Origin: Bacteroidales bacterium M3
GTDB taxonomy: Bacteria > Bacteroidota > Bacteroidia > Bacteroidales > Muribaculaceae
Length of the DNA stretch: 35,507 bases
Assembly (NCBI GenBank): GCA_001689445.1
Contig: LUJN01000006.1
Location: 15,108-50,614 of the forward strand
Direction: 5' to 3'
Numbering within the stretch: the first letter of the stretch is position 1; each line of letters starts with the position of its first letter. The position numbers and the translations under genes were made by a program. The notes under the pieces were generated by a model. It ran no database searches and had not been told where the DNA came from. It saw only the letters and a program-made list of their open reading frames with translations. This document shows positions 23,009 to 30,738 of the stretch, one piece after another.

Positions 23009-24415
23009 TCACTTGTCGTTTGTTGCCCCTTCGGGTGGATTCTGCCTTGGCTTGTCCTGACGCGGGGGACGCTCACGGTTGGGTTGTCGCCGTTGCTCGC
23101 CGCGCGGTTGTCCGGCGTTGTCGCCACCCTCCTGCGGACGGGGACGGCGCGGGCGGTCGTTGCGTGGCCGCTGGCGGTTGCCGTCGCCCTGCTCGGCGCC
23201 GTCGCCGCGCGGGGCATTCCCCTTGGGACGCGGGTTGTTGCCGTTTTCGGGGCGCGGTCCATTGCCGTTGCCGCTCTTGCGTTTTTTCTTTTTCTTGGCC
23301 TTGTCAAAGCGTGTCAGGTCATCCTGACCTATGATGTCGCCAAACTCTTTCTTTGCCGCAGGGCGTTCCTGTCCCTCCGGCTCAAGACGCTCGGGCTTCT
23401 CGCCGCGCTTGTTCATCTCGATTATCTCAAAGGCGCGTGCTGCGCTGATGGTGACGAGATTGGCGGGCACCGACTTGTCGGTCGAGTAGGTTATGCGGCG
23501 GTTGAAGATGTCGGTCTTGAACTGGAAGTAGGTCGAGTCGAGGGTCTCGAGACGCGCGTCCTTGGGGGGCATACGCTTGACATTCTCGACATAGGTGTCG
23601 ACCTCGAAGTTGAGACAGCATTTCAGCTTGGCGCATTGGCCGGCGAGCTTCTGCGGGTTGAGCGAGATGTCCTGATAGCGTGCCGCGCTCGTGGCGACGG
23701 AGACAAACGAGGACATCCAGCTTGAACAGCACAGCGGGCGTCCGCACGGGCCGATGCCGCCGATGCGCCCCGCCTCCTGGCGTGCGCCTATCTGCTTCAT
23801 CTCGATGCGTATGCGGAAGGTCTCGGCAAGCACCTTGATGAGCTGGCGGAAATCGACGCGCTCGTCGGCAATGTAGTAGAAGATGGCTTTGTTGCCGTCG
23901 CCTTGATACTCCACGTCGCCAATCTTCATGTTGAGGTGGAGGCTCTCGGCAATCTTGCGCGAGCGTATCATGGTGTCGGTCTCCTTGGCTTTGGCTTCCT
24001 CAAACTTCTCTATGTCGGCCGGCTTGGCTTTGCGGAAGATGCGTTTCAGCTCGGCCTCGTTGCGGCATCCGGCTTTCTTCATCTGTAGCTTCACGAGCTG
24101 CCCGGTCATAGTGACAGTGCCGATGTCGTGCCCCGGTGATGCCTCGACGGCCACGAGGTCGCCGATGGCGAGGGGGATGGAGGTGGGGTTCTTGTAAAAT
24201 CCCTTGCGGGTGTTCTTGAACTGCACCTCCACAATGTCGAAATCGGCCTTGCCGCCGGGGATATCCTCAAGCCAGTTGTAGCAATGCAGCTTGCCGCGAG
24301 GGGGCTCCTTGTGGCAGCCACCGCAGCATGAGCCGCAGCCGGCAGGCTGTTGCGGTGTCGCCCCGTCGGGCACGGTGGCTGCGGGGGCGGTTTCCTTATC
24401 TTTATCGTTAGACAT
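23009..24415 (-). CDS. ricT: RicT/PSP1-domain protein with Cys cluster and Arg-rich tail
   Basis: Homologue of Bacillus RicT (YaaT), a subunit of the iron-sulfur Y-complex that binds RNase Y and directs mRNA processing. The 468 residues have three parts. The head has a cysteine cluster (Cys27, Cys30, Cys31, Cys34 in CGSCCGGC). The PSP1 core (about 45-300) carries the family's cysteines in GPCGRPLCC and QCAKLKCCLNFE. The tail (about 375-468) is Gly/Arg/Pro/Asn-rich and basic, and looks disordered and RNA-binding. It starts 12 bases after rny, which supports a functional pair. RicA and RicF are not in the window. The tail is absent from Bacillus RicT. Confidence 0.92.
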   Translation of the reverse strand: MSNDKDKETAPAATVPDGATPQQPAGCGSCCGGCHKEPPRGKLHCYNWLEDIPGGKADFDIVEVQFKNTRKGFYKNPTSIPLAIGDLVAVEASPGHDIGTVTMTGQLVKLQMKKAGCRNEAELKRIFRKAKPADIEKFEEAKAKETDTMIRSRKIAESLHLNMKIGDVEYQGDGNKAIFYYIADERVDFRQLIKVLAETFRIRIEMKQIGARQEAGRIGGIGPCGRPLCCSSWMSSFVSVATSAARYQDISLNPQKLAGQCAKLKCCLNFEVDTYVENVKRMPPKDARLETLDSTYFQFKTDIFNRRITYSTDKSVPANLVTISAARAFEIIEMNKRGEKPERLEPEGQERPAAKKEFGDIIGQDDLTRFDKAKKKKKRKSGNGNGPRPENGNNPRPKGNAPRGDGAEQGDGNRQRPRNDRPRRPRPQEGGDNAGQPRGEQRRQPNRERPPRQDKPRQNPPEGATNDK

Positions 24416-24427
24416 GGGACGCGGAGA

Positions 24428-25969
24428 TTATTTTGCGAAGCTGACGGAGCGGGTCTCGCGGATGACGGTGATTTTCACCTGACCCGGATAGGTCATCTCG
24501 TCCTGAATGCGCTTGGCTATCTCGGCCGACAGCTTTTCGGTCTCTGCGTCGTCAATCTTGTCGGCACCGACTATCACGCGCAGTTCGCGGCCTGCCTGAA
24601 TGGCGTAGGTCTTGATGACGCCGGGGTAGGAGAGGGCGAGCTGTTCAAGGTCGTTGAGGCGCTTGATGTAGGCCTCGACAATCTCGCGGCGTGCGCCGGG
24701 GCGTGCGCCTGAGATGGCGTCGCACACCTGCACGATGGGTGCGAGCAGCGTTGTCTGCTCTATCTCGTCGTGGTGGGCGCCGATGGCGTTGCATATCTCG
24801 GGCTTCTCCTTGTATTTCTCGGCGAGTTTCATGCCGAGGAGGGCGTGGGGCAATTCAGGCTCCTCGTCGGGCACCTTGCCTATGTCGTGGAGCAGTCCGG
24901 CACGGCGTGCCTTCTTGGGGTTGAGGCCAAGCTCCGACGCCATGACGGCGCAGAGGTTGGCTGTCTCGCGTGAGTGCTGCAGCAGGTTCTGCCCGTAGCT
25001 GGAGCGGTATTTCATCTTGCCCACGAGGCGTATCAGGTCGGGATGCAGGCCGTGGATGCCGAGGTCGATGGCCGTGCGTTTGCCGGTCTCGATAATCTCC
25101 TCCTCGATCTGCTTACGCACCTTGGCCACCACTTCCTCGATGCGGGCAGGGTGGATGCGGCCGTCGGCTACGAGCTGGTGAAGCGCGAGGCGCGCTATCT
25201 CACGGCGCACGGGGTCAAAACCCGAGAGCACGATGGCCTCGGGGGTGTCATCGACTATAATTTCGATGCCTGTGGCGGCCTCAAGGGCACGGATGTTGCG
25301 GCCTTCGCGGCCGATGATGCGGCCCTTTATCTCGTCGCTGTCGATGTGGAACACGGTTACGGAATTTTCGATGGCTGTCTCGGTGGCGACACGCTGTATC
25401 GACTGCACGACGATGCGCTTGGCCTCCTTGTTGGCTGTCATCTTGGCCTCGTCCATGATGTCGTTGATGTAGGATGCCGCAGCAGTCTTGGCCTCGTCCT
25501 TGAGCGACTCGATGAGCTTTTCCTTGGCCTCCTCGCTCGACAGTCCCGATATGTGCTCAAGGGTGTTCTGGGCGGTGCGCTGGAGCTTGTCAAGCTCGGC
25601 CTGCTTGGCCTCGATGACGGCGTTCTGGGCCTCAAGGTTGGCGCGCATACCCTCCACCTCGTTGCGGCGGCGTTGCAGGTCGCCCTGCTGCTGGTTGAGC
25701 TGCTGCTCGCGCTGCTTGAGCTTCTGCTCGGTCTGCTGGGCATGGGCAAGGCGCGCGTTGGCGTGCTTCTCGGCCTCGGACTTTATTTTGATTTCCTCCT
25801 CACGGGCCTCCAGTATCTTGTTTTTCTTGATTACCTCGGCTTCGCGGTTGGCCTCGTCGATGATGACTCTTGCGCGGCTTCCCGCCATCTTGCGTTGTGC
25901 TACTACGGTCGCCCCGATGCCTATAGCGAGGGCAATGACGGCGACTCCCAAAATTAGTAATATTGTCAT
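24428..25969 (-). CDS. rny: Ribonuclease Y
   Basis: Membrane-anchored endoribonuclease that starts mRNA decay. The 513 residues show an N-terminal helix (about 3-24), a long Glu/Gln/Lys-rich coiled coil (about 30-150), a KH domain (about 195-265, IIGREGRNIRALEAATGIEI) and an HD domain (about 325-430, HSRETANLC, GLLHDIGK). The family's C-terminal domain ends the protein. The ATG at 25969 begins the membrane helix; 15 more codons upstream are open but lie in the A/T-rich region after the RNA terminator. It is followed after 12 bases by ricT, and preceded by zapA and a structured RNA. Confidence 0.96.
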   Translation of the reverse strand: MTILLILGVAVIALAIGIGATVVAQRKMAGSRARVIIDEANREAEVIKKNKILEAREEEIKIKSEAEKHANARLAHAQQTEQKLKQREQQLNQQQGDLQRRRNEVEGMRANLEAQNAVIEAKQAELDKLQRTAQNTLEHISGLSSEEAKEKLIESLKDEAKTAAASYINDIMDEAKMTANKEAKRIVVQSIQRVATETAIENSVTVFHIDSDEIKGRIIGREGRNIRALEAATGIEIIVDDTPEAIVLSGFDPVRREIARLALHQLVADGRIHPARIEEVVAKVRKQIEEEIIETGKRTAIDLGIHGLHPDLIRLVGKMKYRSSYGQNLLQHSRETANLCAVMASELGLNPKKARRAGLLHDIGKVPDEEPELPHALLGMKLAEKYKEKPEICNAIGAHHDEIEQTTLLAPIVQVCDAISGARPGARREIVEAYIKRLNDLEQLALSYPGVIKTYAIQAGRELRVIVGADKIDDAETEKLSAEIAKRIQDEMTYPGQVKITVIRETRSVSFAK

Positions 25970-26000
25970 GGCAATTTGACTGTGTATAAATTGGTTATAT

Positions 26001-26051
26001 AAAAATAAACGCACTCACCCCCGCCGCCGTCGCGGCTGTAGGTAAAGTGCG
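26001..26051 (-). terminator. Terminator of the zapA/structured-RNA transcript
   Basis: On the minus strand, CGCACTTTACC (26041-26051) pairs with GGTGAGTGCG (26010-26019), with an inner GCCGC/GCGGC stem. The tract TTTATTTTTAT follows. This is a convincing intrinsic terminator just before rny, so rny may depend on readthrough or on a separate start. Confidence 0.75.
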
Positions 26052-26129
26052 GGATAGTTAACACGCTCGTGATGGCGTGGAATCGGCATCGTGCCCCGTT
26101 GATGGCGACCGAAGCGATAAATGTCAGTC
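26001..26129 (-). ncRNA. Structured RNA between zapA and rny, possible 6S RNA
   Basis: The 129 bases after the zapA stop are non-coding and fold into several hairpins on the minus strand: GGCA-CGA-TGCC, CACGC with GCGTG around CATCACGA, then a long terminal stem. It ends at a T-rich tract, like an independent small RNA. In proteobacteria the 6S RNA gene follows zapA, and 6S-Flavo-type RNAs occur in Bacteroidota, so 6S is the first candidate. I could not match the consensus by eye. No TAnnTTTG box precedes it, so processing from the zapA transcript is possible. Confidence 0.5.
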
Positions 26130-26420
26130 TCAGTCCACTTTGAGCAACAGCTTGTCAAGCTCTTCCTCAAAGTCTCTCAGGCGGTCCTCTATCGAGGCTG
26201 CCCGGGTGTTGAGCGTGAAATATAGCTGGGCGAACCTGAACGCCACCATCGCCATTATTTCATGCGAGGTCCTATTCTTAAACCGTCCGCTCCACGACCG
26301 CCACAGCTCATTGACCTTGAACTCTGCGGTGCGTATCGTTTCCTCTTCCTCCCGATCGATGGAGAGATGGAGGGGAGCCGTGTCGGCTATGCGTATAGTG
26401 ATATTCAACTTGTCTTTCAT
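26130..26420 (-). CDS. zapA: Cell division protein ZapA
   Basis: A 96-residue FtsZ-ring-associated protein. The N-terminal beta head (1-45, KLNITIRIADTAPLHLSID) precedes the helical dimerisation coil (about 50-96, AFRFAQLYFTL to LRDFEEELDKLLLKVD), the layout of ZapA, which bundles FtsZ filaments. The length fits the family. It starts 4 bases after a coiled-coil gene, which is its likely partner, and is followed by the structured RNA. Confidence 0.85.
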   Translation of the reverse strand: MKDKLNITIRIADTAPLHLSIDREEEETIRTAEFKVNELWRSWSGRFKNRTSHEIMAMVAFRFAQLYFTLNTRAASIEDRLRDFEEELDKLLLKVD

Positions 26421-26424
26421 TACA

Positions 26425-26718
26425 TCACTCGGTGAGATCGGCTATGCATCTGTCGATTTCCCGCACCAATCCGGACAATATGGCTCGGCTGCGCTCCACT
26501 GTCTTGCGGTCGGGGGCGATGGTGGTGGCTATCTGCAGGTAGTCTCTCTCGGCTGTCAGCCGCTCTATTGACTTGCGCTGCTCCTCCACTTCGCGCTCAA
26601 GCTCCGCTATACGGCGGTCGGCTTCCTCCTTGGCCTTGAGCAGTGCGCCATATTTCTCGACAAGAACTTGTGCCTTGGTGCTGACGCGCTCGATGGTCTG
26701 CTGCAGGATGCCGTCCAT
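26425..26718 (-). CDS. Small coiled-coil protein upstream of ZapA (ZapB-like)
   Basis: A 97-residue, highly charged protein that is coiled coil for most of its length (about 18-75, LLKAKEEADRRIAELEREVE and on). It has no signal peptide or membrane segment. In size and composition it resembles ZapB-like division proteins, but coiled coils cannot be assigned by composition alone. Its position 4 bases before zapA suggests that the two act together at the division ring. It heads the long operon behind a -7 box. Confidence 0.7.
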   Translation of the reverse strand: MDGILQQTIERVSTKAQVLVEKYGALLKAKEEADRRIAELEREVEEQRKSIERLTAERDYLQIATTIAPDRKTVERSRAILSGLVREIDRCIADLTE

Positions 26719-26735
26719 AAATATCCAAATTTTTA

Positions 26736-26743
26736 CAAATGTA
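26736..26743 (-). promoter_or_regulatory. -7 box TACATTTG heading the zapA-rny operon
   Basis: Exact TAnnTTTG match 17 bases before the ATG of the coiled-coil gene, with a GTTG about 22 bases further upstream as a possible -33 element. No other clear box was found down to queE. Confidence 0.6.
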
Positions 26744-26840
26744 ATAAATTTTTCCCGATTCCCCGCAACACTCCCTGCAAAATTCTTCCCCGCCTTGATT
26801 TTTAGCTAATTTTTGGCCGCTGTCGCGCCTCGTATAACTG

Positions 26841-27185
26841 TTATTCCTCCTCGTCAAGCAGCCACTTCACCTCCTTCTTCAGGAGAGGTAGATTATTAAT
26901 AACTATACTCCAAAGGATGTCGGGACGCAGCGAGTCATACGCGTGTATTACAAAGTTGCGTGTATCCACTATCTTTCTTGCGGAGGTTATCGGTATATTT
27001 GGGATGGTTTTAAGTACACAATTCATGGCCTCACCCATAATCTCGATATTGCGCTCTACCCCTCTACGGAATAGGGTGTCATTGCAGAACGTAGCATACG
27101 TGCGTGGCCTGTCCTCTAAAAATGATTCTATTTCCAGTATGGAGGACAGAATGTCCGTGAGACGTTTTTTTGTTTGTCTATCCAT
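26841..27185 (-). CDS. hepT: HepT-type HEPN toxin (DUF86)
   Basis: A 114-residue all-helical HEPN ribonuclease toxin of a type VII (MntA/HepT) toxin-antitoxin pair. It carries the RX4HXY active-site motif as Arg76-His81-Tyr83 in TRNFVIHAYD. In studied systems the antitoxin adenylylates the Tyr of this motif. The ATG at 27185, giving MDRQTKKR, is preferred; it overlaps mntA by 8 bases, the usual coupling. ATGs at 27206 and 27209 add eight residues and are possible. The gene is A/T-richer than the division operon downstream of it. Confidence 0.9.
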   Translation of the reverse strand: MDRQTKKRLTDILSSILEIESFLEDRPRTYATFCNDTLFRRGVERNIEIMGEAMNCVLKTIPNIPITSARKIVDTRNFVIHAYDSLRPDILWSIVINNLPLLKKEVKWLLDEEE

Positions 27186-27483
27186 AGATAAGTCGTTTGG
27201 TTTCATCAAGTTCTTCCTTGAAATATTTGTTTTTTACAGTCGTCTCGTCCACTAAGTCGACCTCCCGCCTGAATAGTCTCCGTAATGAATCGTGAAAGTC
27301 AAAATATATGTCTGCGTAGTTTAGATAGGATACCTCGTTGTCATTAAAGTTGACAAGCAGGTCTACGTCGCTATCGTCGTTGAAGCGGGGAGTGAGGATT
27401 GAGCCGAAAGCATAGAGGCTCTTTACCTTATACTTGCGGCACAGCTCATAGATACGTTGCAGGTTGTCTTCAATCAGGTGCAT
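27178..27483 (-). CDS. mntA: MntA-type minimal nucleotidyltransferase antitoxin
   Basis: A 101-residue minimal nucleotidyltransferase that neutralises HepT by transferring AMP to it. The GSX10DXD signature is intact: Gly27-Ser28, then Asp39 and Asp41 in FGSILTPRFNDDSDVD, with a third acidic residue near Glu/Asp74-76 (REVDLVD). It precedes hepT with an 8-base overlap, and a perfect -7 box lies 23 bases before its ATG. The intact signatures suggest that the pair is active. Confidence 0.92.
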   Translation of the reverse strand: MHLIEDNLQRIYELCRKYKVKSLYAFGSILTPRFNDDSDVDLLVNFNDNEVSYLNYADIYFDFHDSLRRLFRREVDLVDETTVKNKYFKEELDETKRLIYG

Positions 27484-27506
27484 GGATCGATAGTTTGTGT
27501 TATCTA

Positions 27507-27514
27507 CAAAGATA
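27507..27514 (-). promoter_or_regulatory. -7 box TATCTTTG for mntA-hepT
   Basis: Exact TAnnTTTG match 23 bases before the mntA ATG on the minus strand; no clear -33 box. Confidence 0.6.
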
Positions 27515-27549
27515 GTGATTTTTTTTGGATTTGCCGCCTACTTGGAACA

Positions 27550-27586
27550 TTAAAGCGAGACAGCTGTTACAGCTGTCTCGCTTTAA
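27550..27586 (-). terminator. Terminator after the vWA-like gene
   Basis: Perfect 17-bp stem (TTAAAGCGAGACAGCTG and its complement) with a 3-base loop, 28 bases after the stop codon. It separates the exported-protein operon from the mntA promoter. Confidence 0.8.
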
Positions 27587-27614
27587 TCTAATAATGTTGG
27601 CTTAATGTCGCCAT

Positions 27615-29966
27615 TTAAAAATCTCGTACTATAGTGCGGACCCTATAGGTGGTTGTGGAGGTGGTGCTATAATGCATAATGCCATTACTCCAACTTGTGT
27701 AGTAATAGTAGCTGTAACTGCCCGAGCGGTATTCTTCGGAGGTCCAAAATACAGACGTCAAAGGCTCCAACCCAAAGGATGCCAAAGCATTGGATATGGC
27801 TCCCCACCGGCAGTTTATGACACGGCCCTCTTCATATGACGGTAAGGATTCTCCATAGAGTTTCAGGGCGGTTGAGCCTGTCATGTCGTTGCTTGGCTCA
27901 TAGTCGGGAGAAAGAATGAAAAATGGACCGGATGGCCCTTCGATGCATAGGCCGAGTATGGTATATTCGGAAAGGTCGATTCCGGCATATTTCTCCTGCG
28001 TGAGGTATGATAACTCTTCATCCTTTTTGACGGCAAGAGTGAGATCTTTTGGGCTTTTCCATTCTATCGGGGACGGGGACAACAGGGGCTTTACAAAACG
28101 TACTTTGCGGGCAGTGCTCTCGGTGGGGCCATATTGCATGAGACCACCGTTGGAGGATATGTAGTAGTAATATTTATAACTTCCCGACGTGTAGCAGAAT
28201 GATGTCCACGACAGGCTCATCGTATTGCCGCCAAAGGTGGTTATGGCATTGTTGACATAATCCCAACGGGCATTTATTATTTGGCCTTGGTTATAGGATG
28301 GCAACTTGTCCTCGTAGAGGAAGGCGGCTGCCGCTCCCGTGATTTCGTCGCAGGGAGCATCCTCCAGTGCGACAATAAATTGCTCGTCGCCGGTAACGAC
28401 CGCCAGTCCCTCCACGGTGGCGCCGGTGAGGTTGGCTTTCTTGTATTGGTCGGCGGTGAGGAAGTAGCGGGTTGTGTCCCATGTCACGGCGAGGGTGAGG
28501 TCGGTGGGGGTGGTGGAGTAGAGGGTAGTGGGGTCGGTGGGGTGTTCAGGATCGTCGCCTGTTGTTTGGCAGAGGGTTGCGATGAATGAGCGGGCGTTGG
28601 ACTTGGCCGTGGAGAAGTCGTCGCCAAGCGAGCTTGAGCAGTCGAGGACGAGCATCACGACGGCCGATTTTTTCTCAGTCACGACCTCGGAATCCTGCTG
28701 CTTGTCAAACTCGGAGTTTATCTGCCAGTTGGAGGTGGAGGCGATGTAAGTCCATTCGTCGGTGTGTTCGCTCGATATGAGTTGTTTGCTGTCGGTCTGC
28801 ACGCCGTCAAAGGTGAATTTGACAAAAATGCCGTCGACGACTTCACCCTGCACGCTCTCCCCGATGCGCATCGACAGGCCGGAGCATGAGATGTCGGTCA
28901 ACGACCGCTCGCGCAAGTTGAACGTGCCCTCGATGTATAGCTCCGACAGGTCGGCCGAGGCAACGTTGTCAAATGTGAACCTCACGCGGGTGCCGTTGGC
29001 GATGCCGGGCATCACGAGGTTGATGGTCTGCACGTAGCTTGTCTCGGTGAGTTGCCGGGCTATCTCCTGAAACTTGGCGTTGACCTGTGTCATGCTCGAC
29101 ACTTCGGCGGCATTGTCATCGCTGGAGGCGAGCATACGCAAATTGGCTTGAAATTGCTCGGCATCCTGCACGTCCTTTCCGCGCACGCCGATGCTGTAGG
29201 CGGTAACGGGCTGTCCCGCCACGGTCTCCTCCTTGATGCGCCTGTTGAGCGCGGTGAGGTAGGAGGCGTAGTCCTCATAGTCGGGGTTGAGCATCATCGA
29301 GCCTTGGTCGAGCCCGTCTGTGAAGGTGACGATGGCAACGTTGAACAGGTCATCGGGCAGTTTTGCGGCCTGTAGTGCGTTGATGGCCTCGTTGAACGAG
29401 TGGTAGAGCAGCGTGCCGTTGGCGGTAGTCAACCCGTCGACAAATGCATCAAAGTCTACCTTGGTATCCATGTCGAGGCGGCCTATCGGGTGGACGTTCA
29501 TCGATCGGTTGAAGCTCGTGATGCCGAGATACATGCCGCTCTCCATCTCGCCTGTGGGGATGGTGGCTGCGGGGGAGGAGAGGCTGTAGTCGCTCTCGCG
29601 GCCATCAACTATGGCTTTCACGCGATAGTAGTTTGAGCCGGCTGCGGGATGGGTGTCGGTATAGGTGGTCTCATGCAGGTTGTCGGCTATGAGGATGAAC
29701 GCCATGTTGTCGGACGAGCGGTAGACGCTGTAGGTCGCGCCCTCGACCGGTTGCCACGTCACTGTCACGGCGCCGTCGGACACGGTCGCCCCGATCTCTG
29801 CGGGTGCGGCTGTCTCCTCGTTGATCTCGATGTAGTCTATCTCGTCGATGGGATAGGATTGTACGACTTGCCCCTCTTGGAATATCTGTAAGATGAGCCG
29901 CTCGGAGGCGTAGGCGGCTATGGTGCACAGCGCGATGGTGATTATAGGTAATATGGTCTTTTTCAT
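27615..29966 (-). CDS. Exported FN3/vWA-like protein with two C-terminal repeat domains
   Basis: A 783-residue exported protein of unknown function; a signal peptide (1-20) precedes the mature part. An FN3 domain (about 56-138) and a vWA-like domain (about 144-315) follow. The latter has the MIDAS Thr (Thr185 in NGTLLYHSFNEA) and Asp (Asp217 in FTDGLDQGS), but its first strand reads LGITSFN without DXSXS. A proper DXSXS (Asp442, Ser444, Ser446 in VLDCSSSLG) occurs 230 residues later, after a beta-rich stretch, which suggests a permuted or insert-split domain. Two similar C-terminal domains (about 488-625 and 639-778) share DLTLAV, LPSY, INARW/INCRW and the YYYY cluster. It lies 12 bases after its partner gene. 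Confidence 0.8.
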   Translation of the reverse strand: MKKTILPIITIALCTIAAYASERLILQIFQEGQVVQSYPIDEIDYIEINEETAAPAEIGATVSDGAVTVTWQPVEGATYSVYRSSDNMAFILIADNLHETTYTDTHPAAGSNYYRVKAIVDGRESDYSLSSPAATIPTGEMESGMYLGITSFNRSMNVHPIGRLDMDTKVDFDAFVDGLTTANGTLLYHSFNEAINALQAAKLPDDLFNVAIVTFTDGLDQGSMMLNPDYEDYASYLTALNRRIKEETVAGQPVTAYSIGVRGKDVQDAEQFQANLRMLASSDDNAAEVSSMTQVNAKFQEIARQLTETSYVQTINLVMPGIANGTRVRFTFDNVASADLSELYIEGTFNLRERSLTDISCSGLSMRIGESVQGEVVDGIFVKFTFDGVQTDSKQLISSEHTDEWTYIASTSNWQINSEFDKQQDSEVVTEKKSAVVMLVLDCSSSLGDDFSTAKSNARSFIATLCQTTGDDPEHPTDPTTLYSTTPTDLTLAVTWDTTRYFLTADQYKKANLTGATVEGLAVVTGDEQFIVALEDAPCDEITGAAAAFLYEDKLPSYNQGQIINARWDYVNNAITTFGGNTMSLSWTSFCYTSGSYKYYYYISSNGGLMQYGPTESTARKVRFVKPLLSPSPIEWKSPKDLTLAVKKDEELSYLTQEKYAGIDLSEYTILGLCIEGPSGPFFILSPDYEPSNDMTGSTALKLYGESLPSYEEGRVINCRWGAISNALASFGLEPLTSVFWTSEEYRSGSYSYYYYTSWSNGIMHYSTTSTTTYRVRTIVRDF

Positions 29967-29978
29967 TGCTGTAGGTCG

Positions 29979-30479
29979 TTATTTGATTATGAATTTAAGG
30001 TTGAGACCGGTTGTGCCGTCGGTGGCGACGGCGATGTATACCCCTGACGGTAGGGCGGCGAGTGATAGCTGTCCCGAGGCATCTGGGTGGCCTTTGTGGC
30101 GCATGGTGCCGTCGGGACTGAATATGCCGACGAGGAATTCAGATGTTTTTTCTGCGGTAATCAGCAACGACCGGCTTGCCGGCTGGTAGGCGATGGAGGC
30201 TGCCGCCATTTCGGTCGGGTTGGCGAGGCTAATAGGACGGTCGCTAAACTGCAATCGGCGATAGAGCGAGTGGAGCATCCTTACGGGGTCGGCACTGCCG
30301 TCACGCGATGTCAGGATGATGTTGTCGCCGTCAAACTCGATGCGGTTATAGGTGACGATTGGTAGCGAGCGCGTGTCGGCATCGTTGCCCGAGAGGATGA
30401 TGTGTCGCCCCGCATTGTCGTTGGCTGTGGCGTTGAGTGCCAGGACCAACAGCGGACATAAGATAAAAAATTTATGCAT
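29979..30479 (-). CDS. Exported protein with type IX-like C-terminal sorting domain
   Basis: A 166-residue exported protein. A signal peptide (1-19) is followed by a short domain (about 25-85) that resembles the N-terminal segment of the vWA-like protein (IVTYNRIEFDGDNIILTSRDG). The C-terminal region (about 90-166) is laid out as in type IX secretion sorting domains: SLLITAEKTSEFLVGIFSPDG, LAALPSGVYIAVATDG and a Lys-containing last strand LKFIIK. It may be small cargo of that system. It heads a two-gene operon and lies behind a long structured leader. Function unknown. Confidence 0.7.
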   Translation of the reverse strand: MHKFFILCPLLVLALNATANDNAGRHIILSGNDADTRSLPIVTYNRIEFDGDNIILTSRDGSADPVRMLHSLYRRLQFSDRPISLANPTEMAAASIAYQPASRSLLITAEKTSEFLVGIFSPDGTMRHKGHPDASGQLSLAALPSGVYIAVATDGTTGLNLKFIIK

Positions 30480-30540
30480 AGGCGGTAAGGTTTTGTGCCC
30501 CTATGCGTTCCCCATGAGGCGATGGATGATTAGATGTTGG

Positions 30541-30720
30541 GTAAAAAAGGAAGACGTGGAACGATGTTCGGTCTATCTTGACAGAGGCATCGCCAAACGC
30601 CCAATCCAGAGATAGACAGTCCACTCCCACGCCTCTATCGTATACCGATACCCCTTGTCGGGGAGTGGATATGCGACAAGCATGAGCGTTCAGTTGACTG
30701 CCGTTCCTTCTGGATTAAAA
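30541..30720 (-). ncRNA. Structured 5' leader or small RNA before the exported-protein operon
   Basis: Long-range complementary segments fill this stretch: 30603-30610 with 30709-30716 (8 bp), 30571-30578 with 30610-30617 (8 bp), 30620-30628 with 30661-30669 (9 bp), 30583-30588 with 30631-30636 (6 bp), 30617-30621 with 30696-30700 (5 bp), and 30654-30660 with 30674-30680 (7 bp). Several exclude or cross each other, as in a switching or pseudoknotted RNA. A run of six T follows at 30543-30548. It does not look like any riboswitch class that I can recognise. Confidence 0.5.
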
Positions 30721-30738
30721 TTTTTGGCGAATTTCTGT

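Noticed and set aside
22543..23307. gldH read with a 102-residue Arg/Ala/Thr-rich N-terminal extension
   Set aside because: The extension is the out-of-frame tail of ricT. The ATG at 23001 starts a proper lipoprotein signal peptide with a lipobox.
24974..25957. Plus-strand open frame of 327 codons opposite rny
   Set aside because: Leu/Gly-rich shadow of the RNase Y coiled coil and HD region; no start signal and no family motif.
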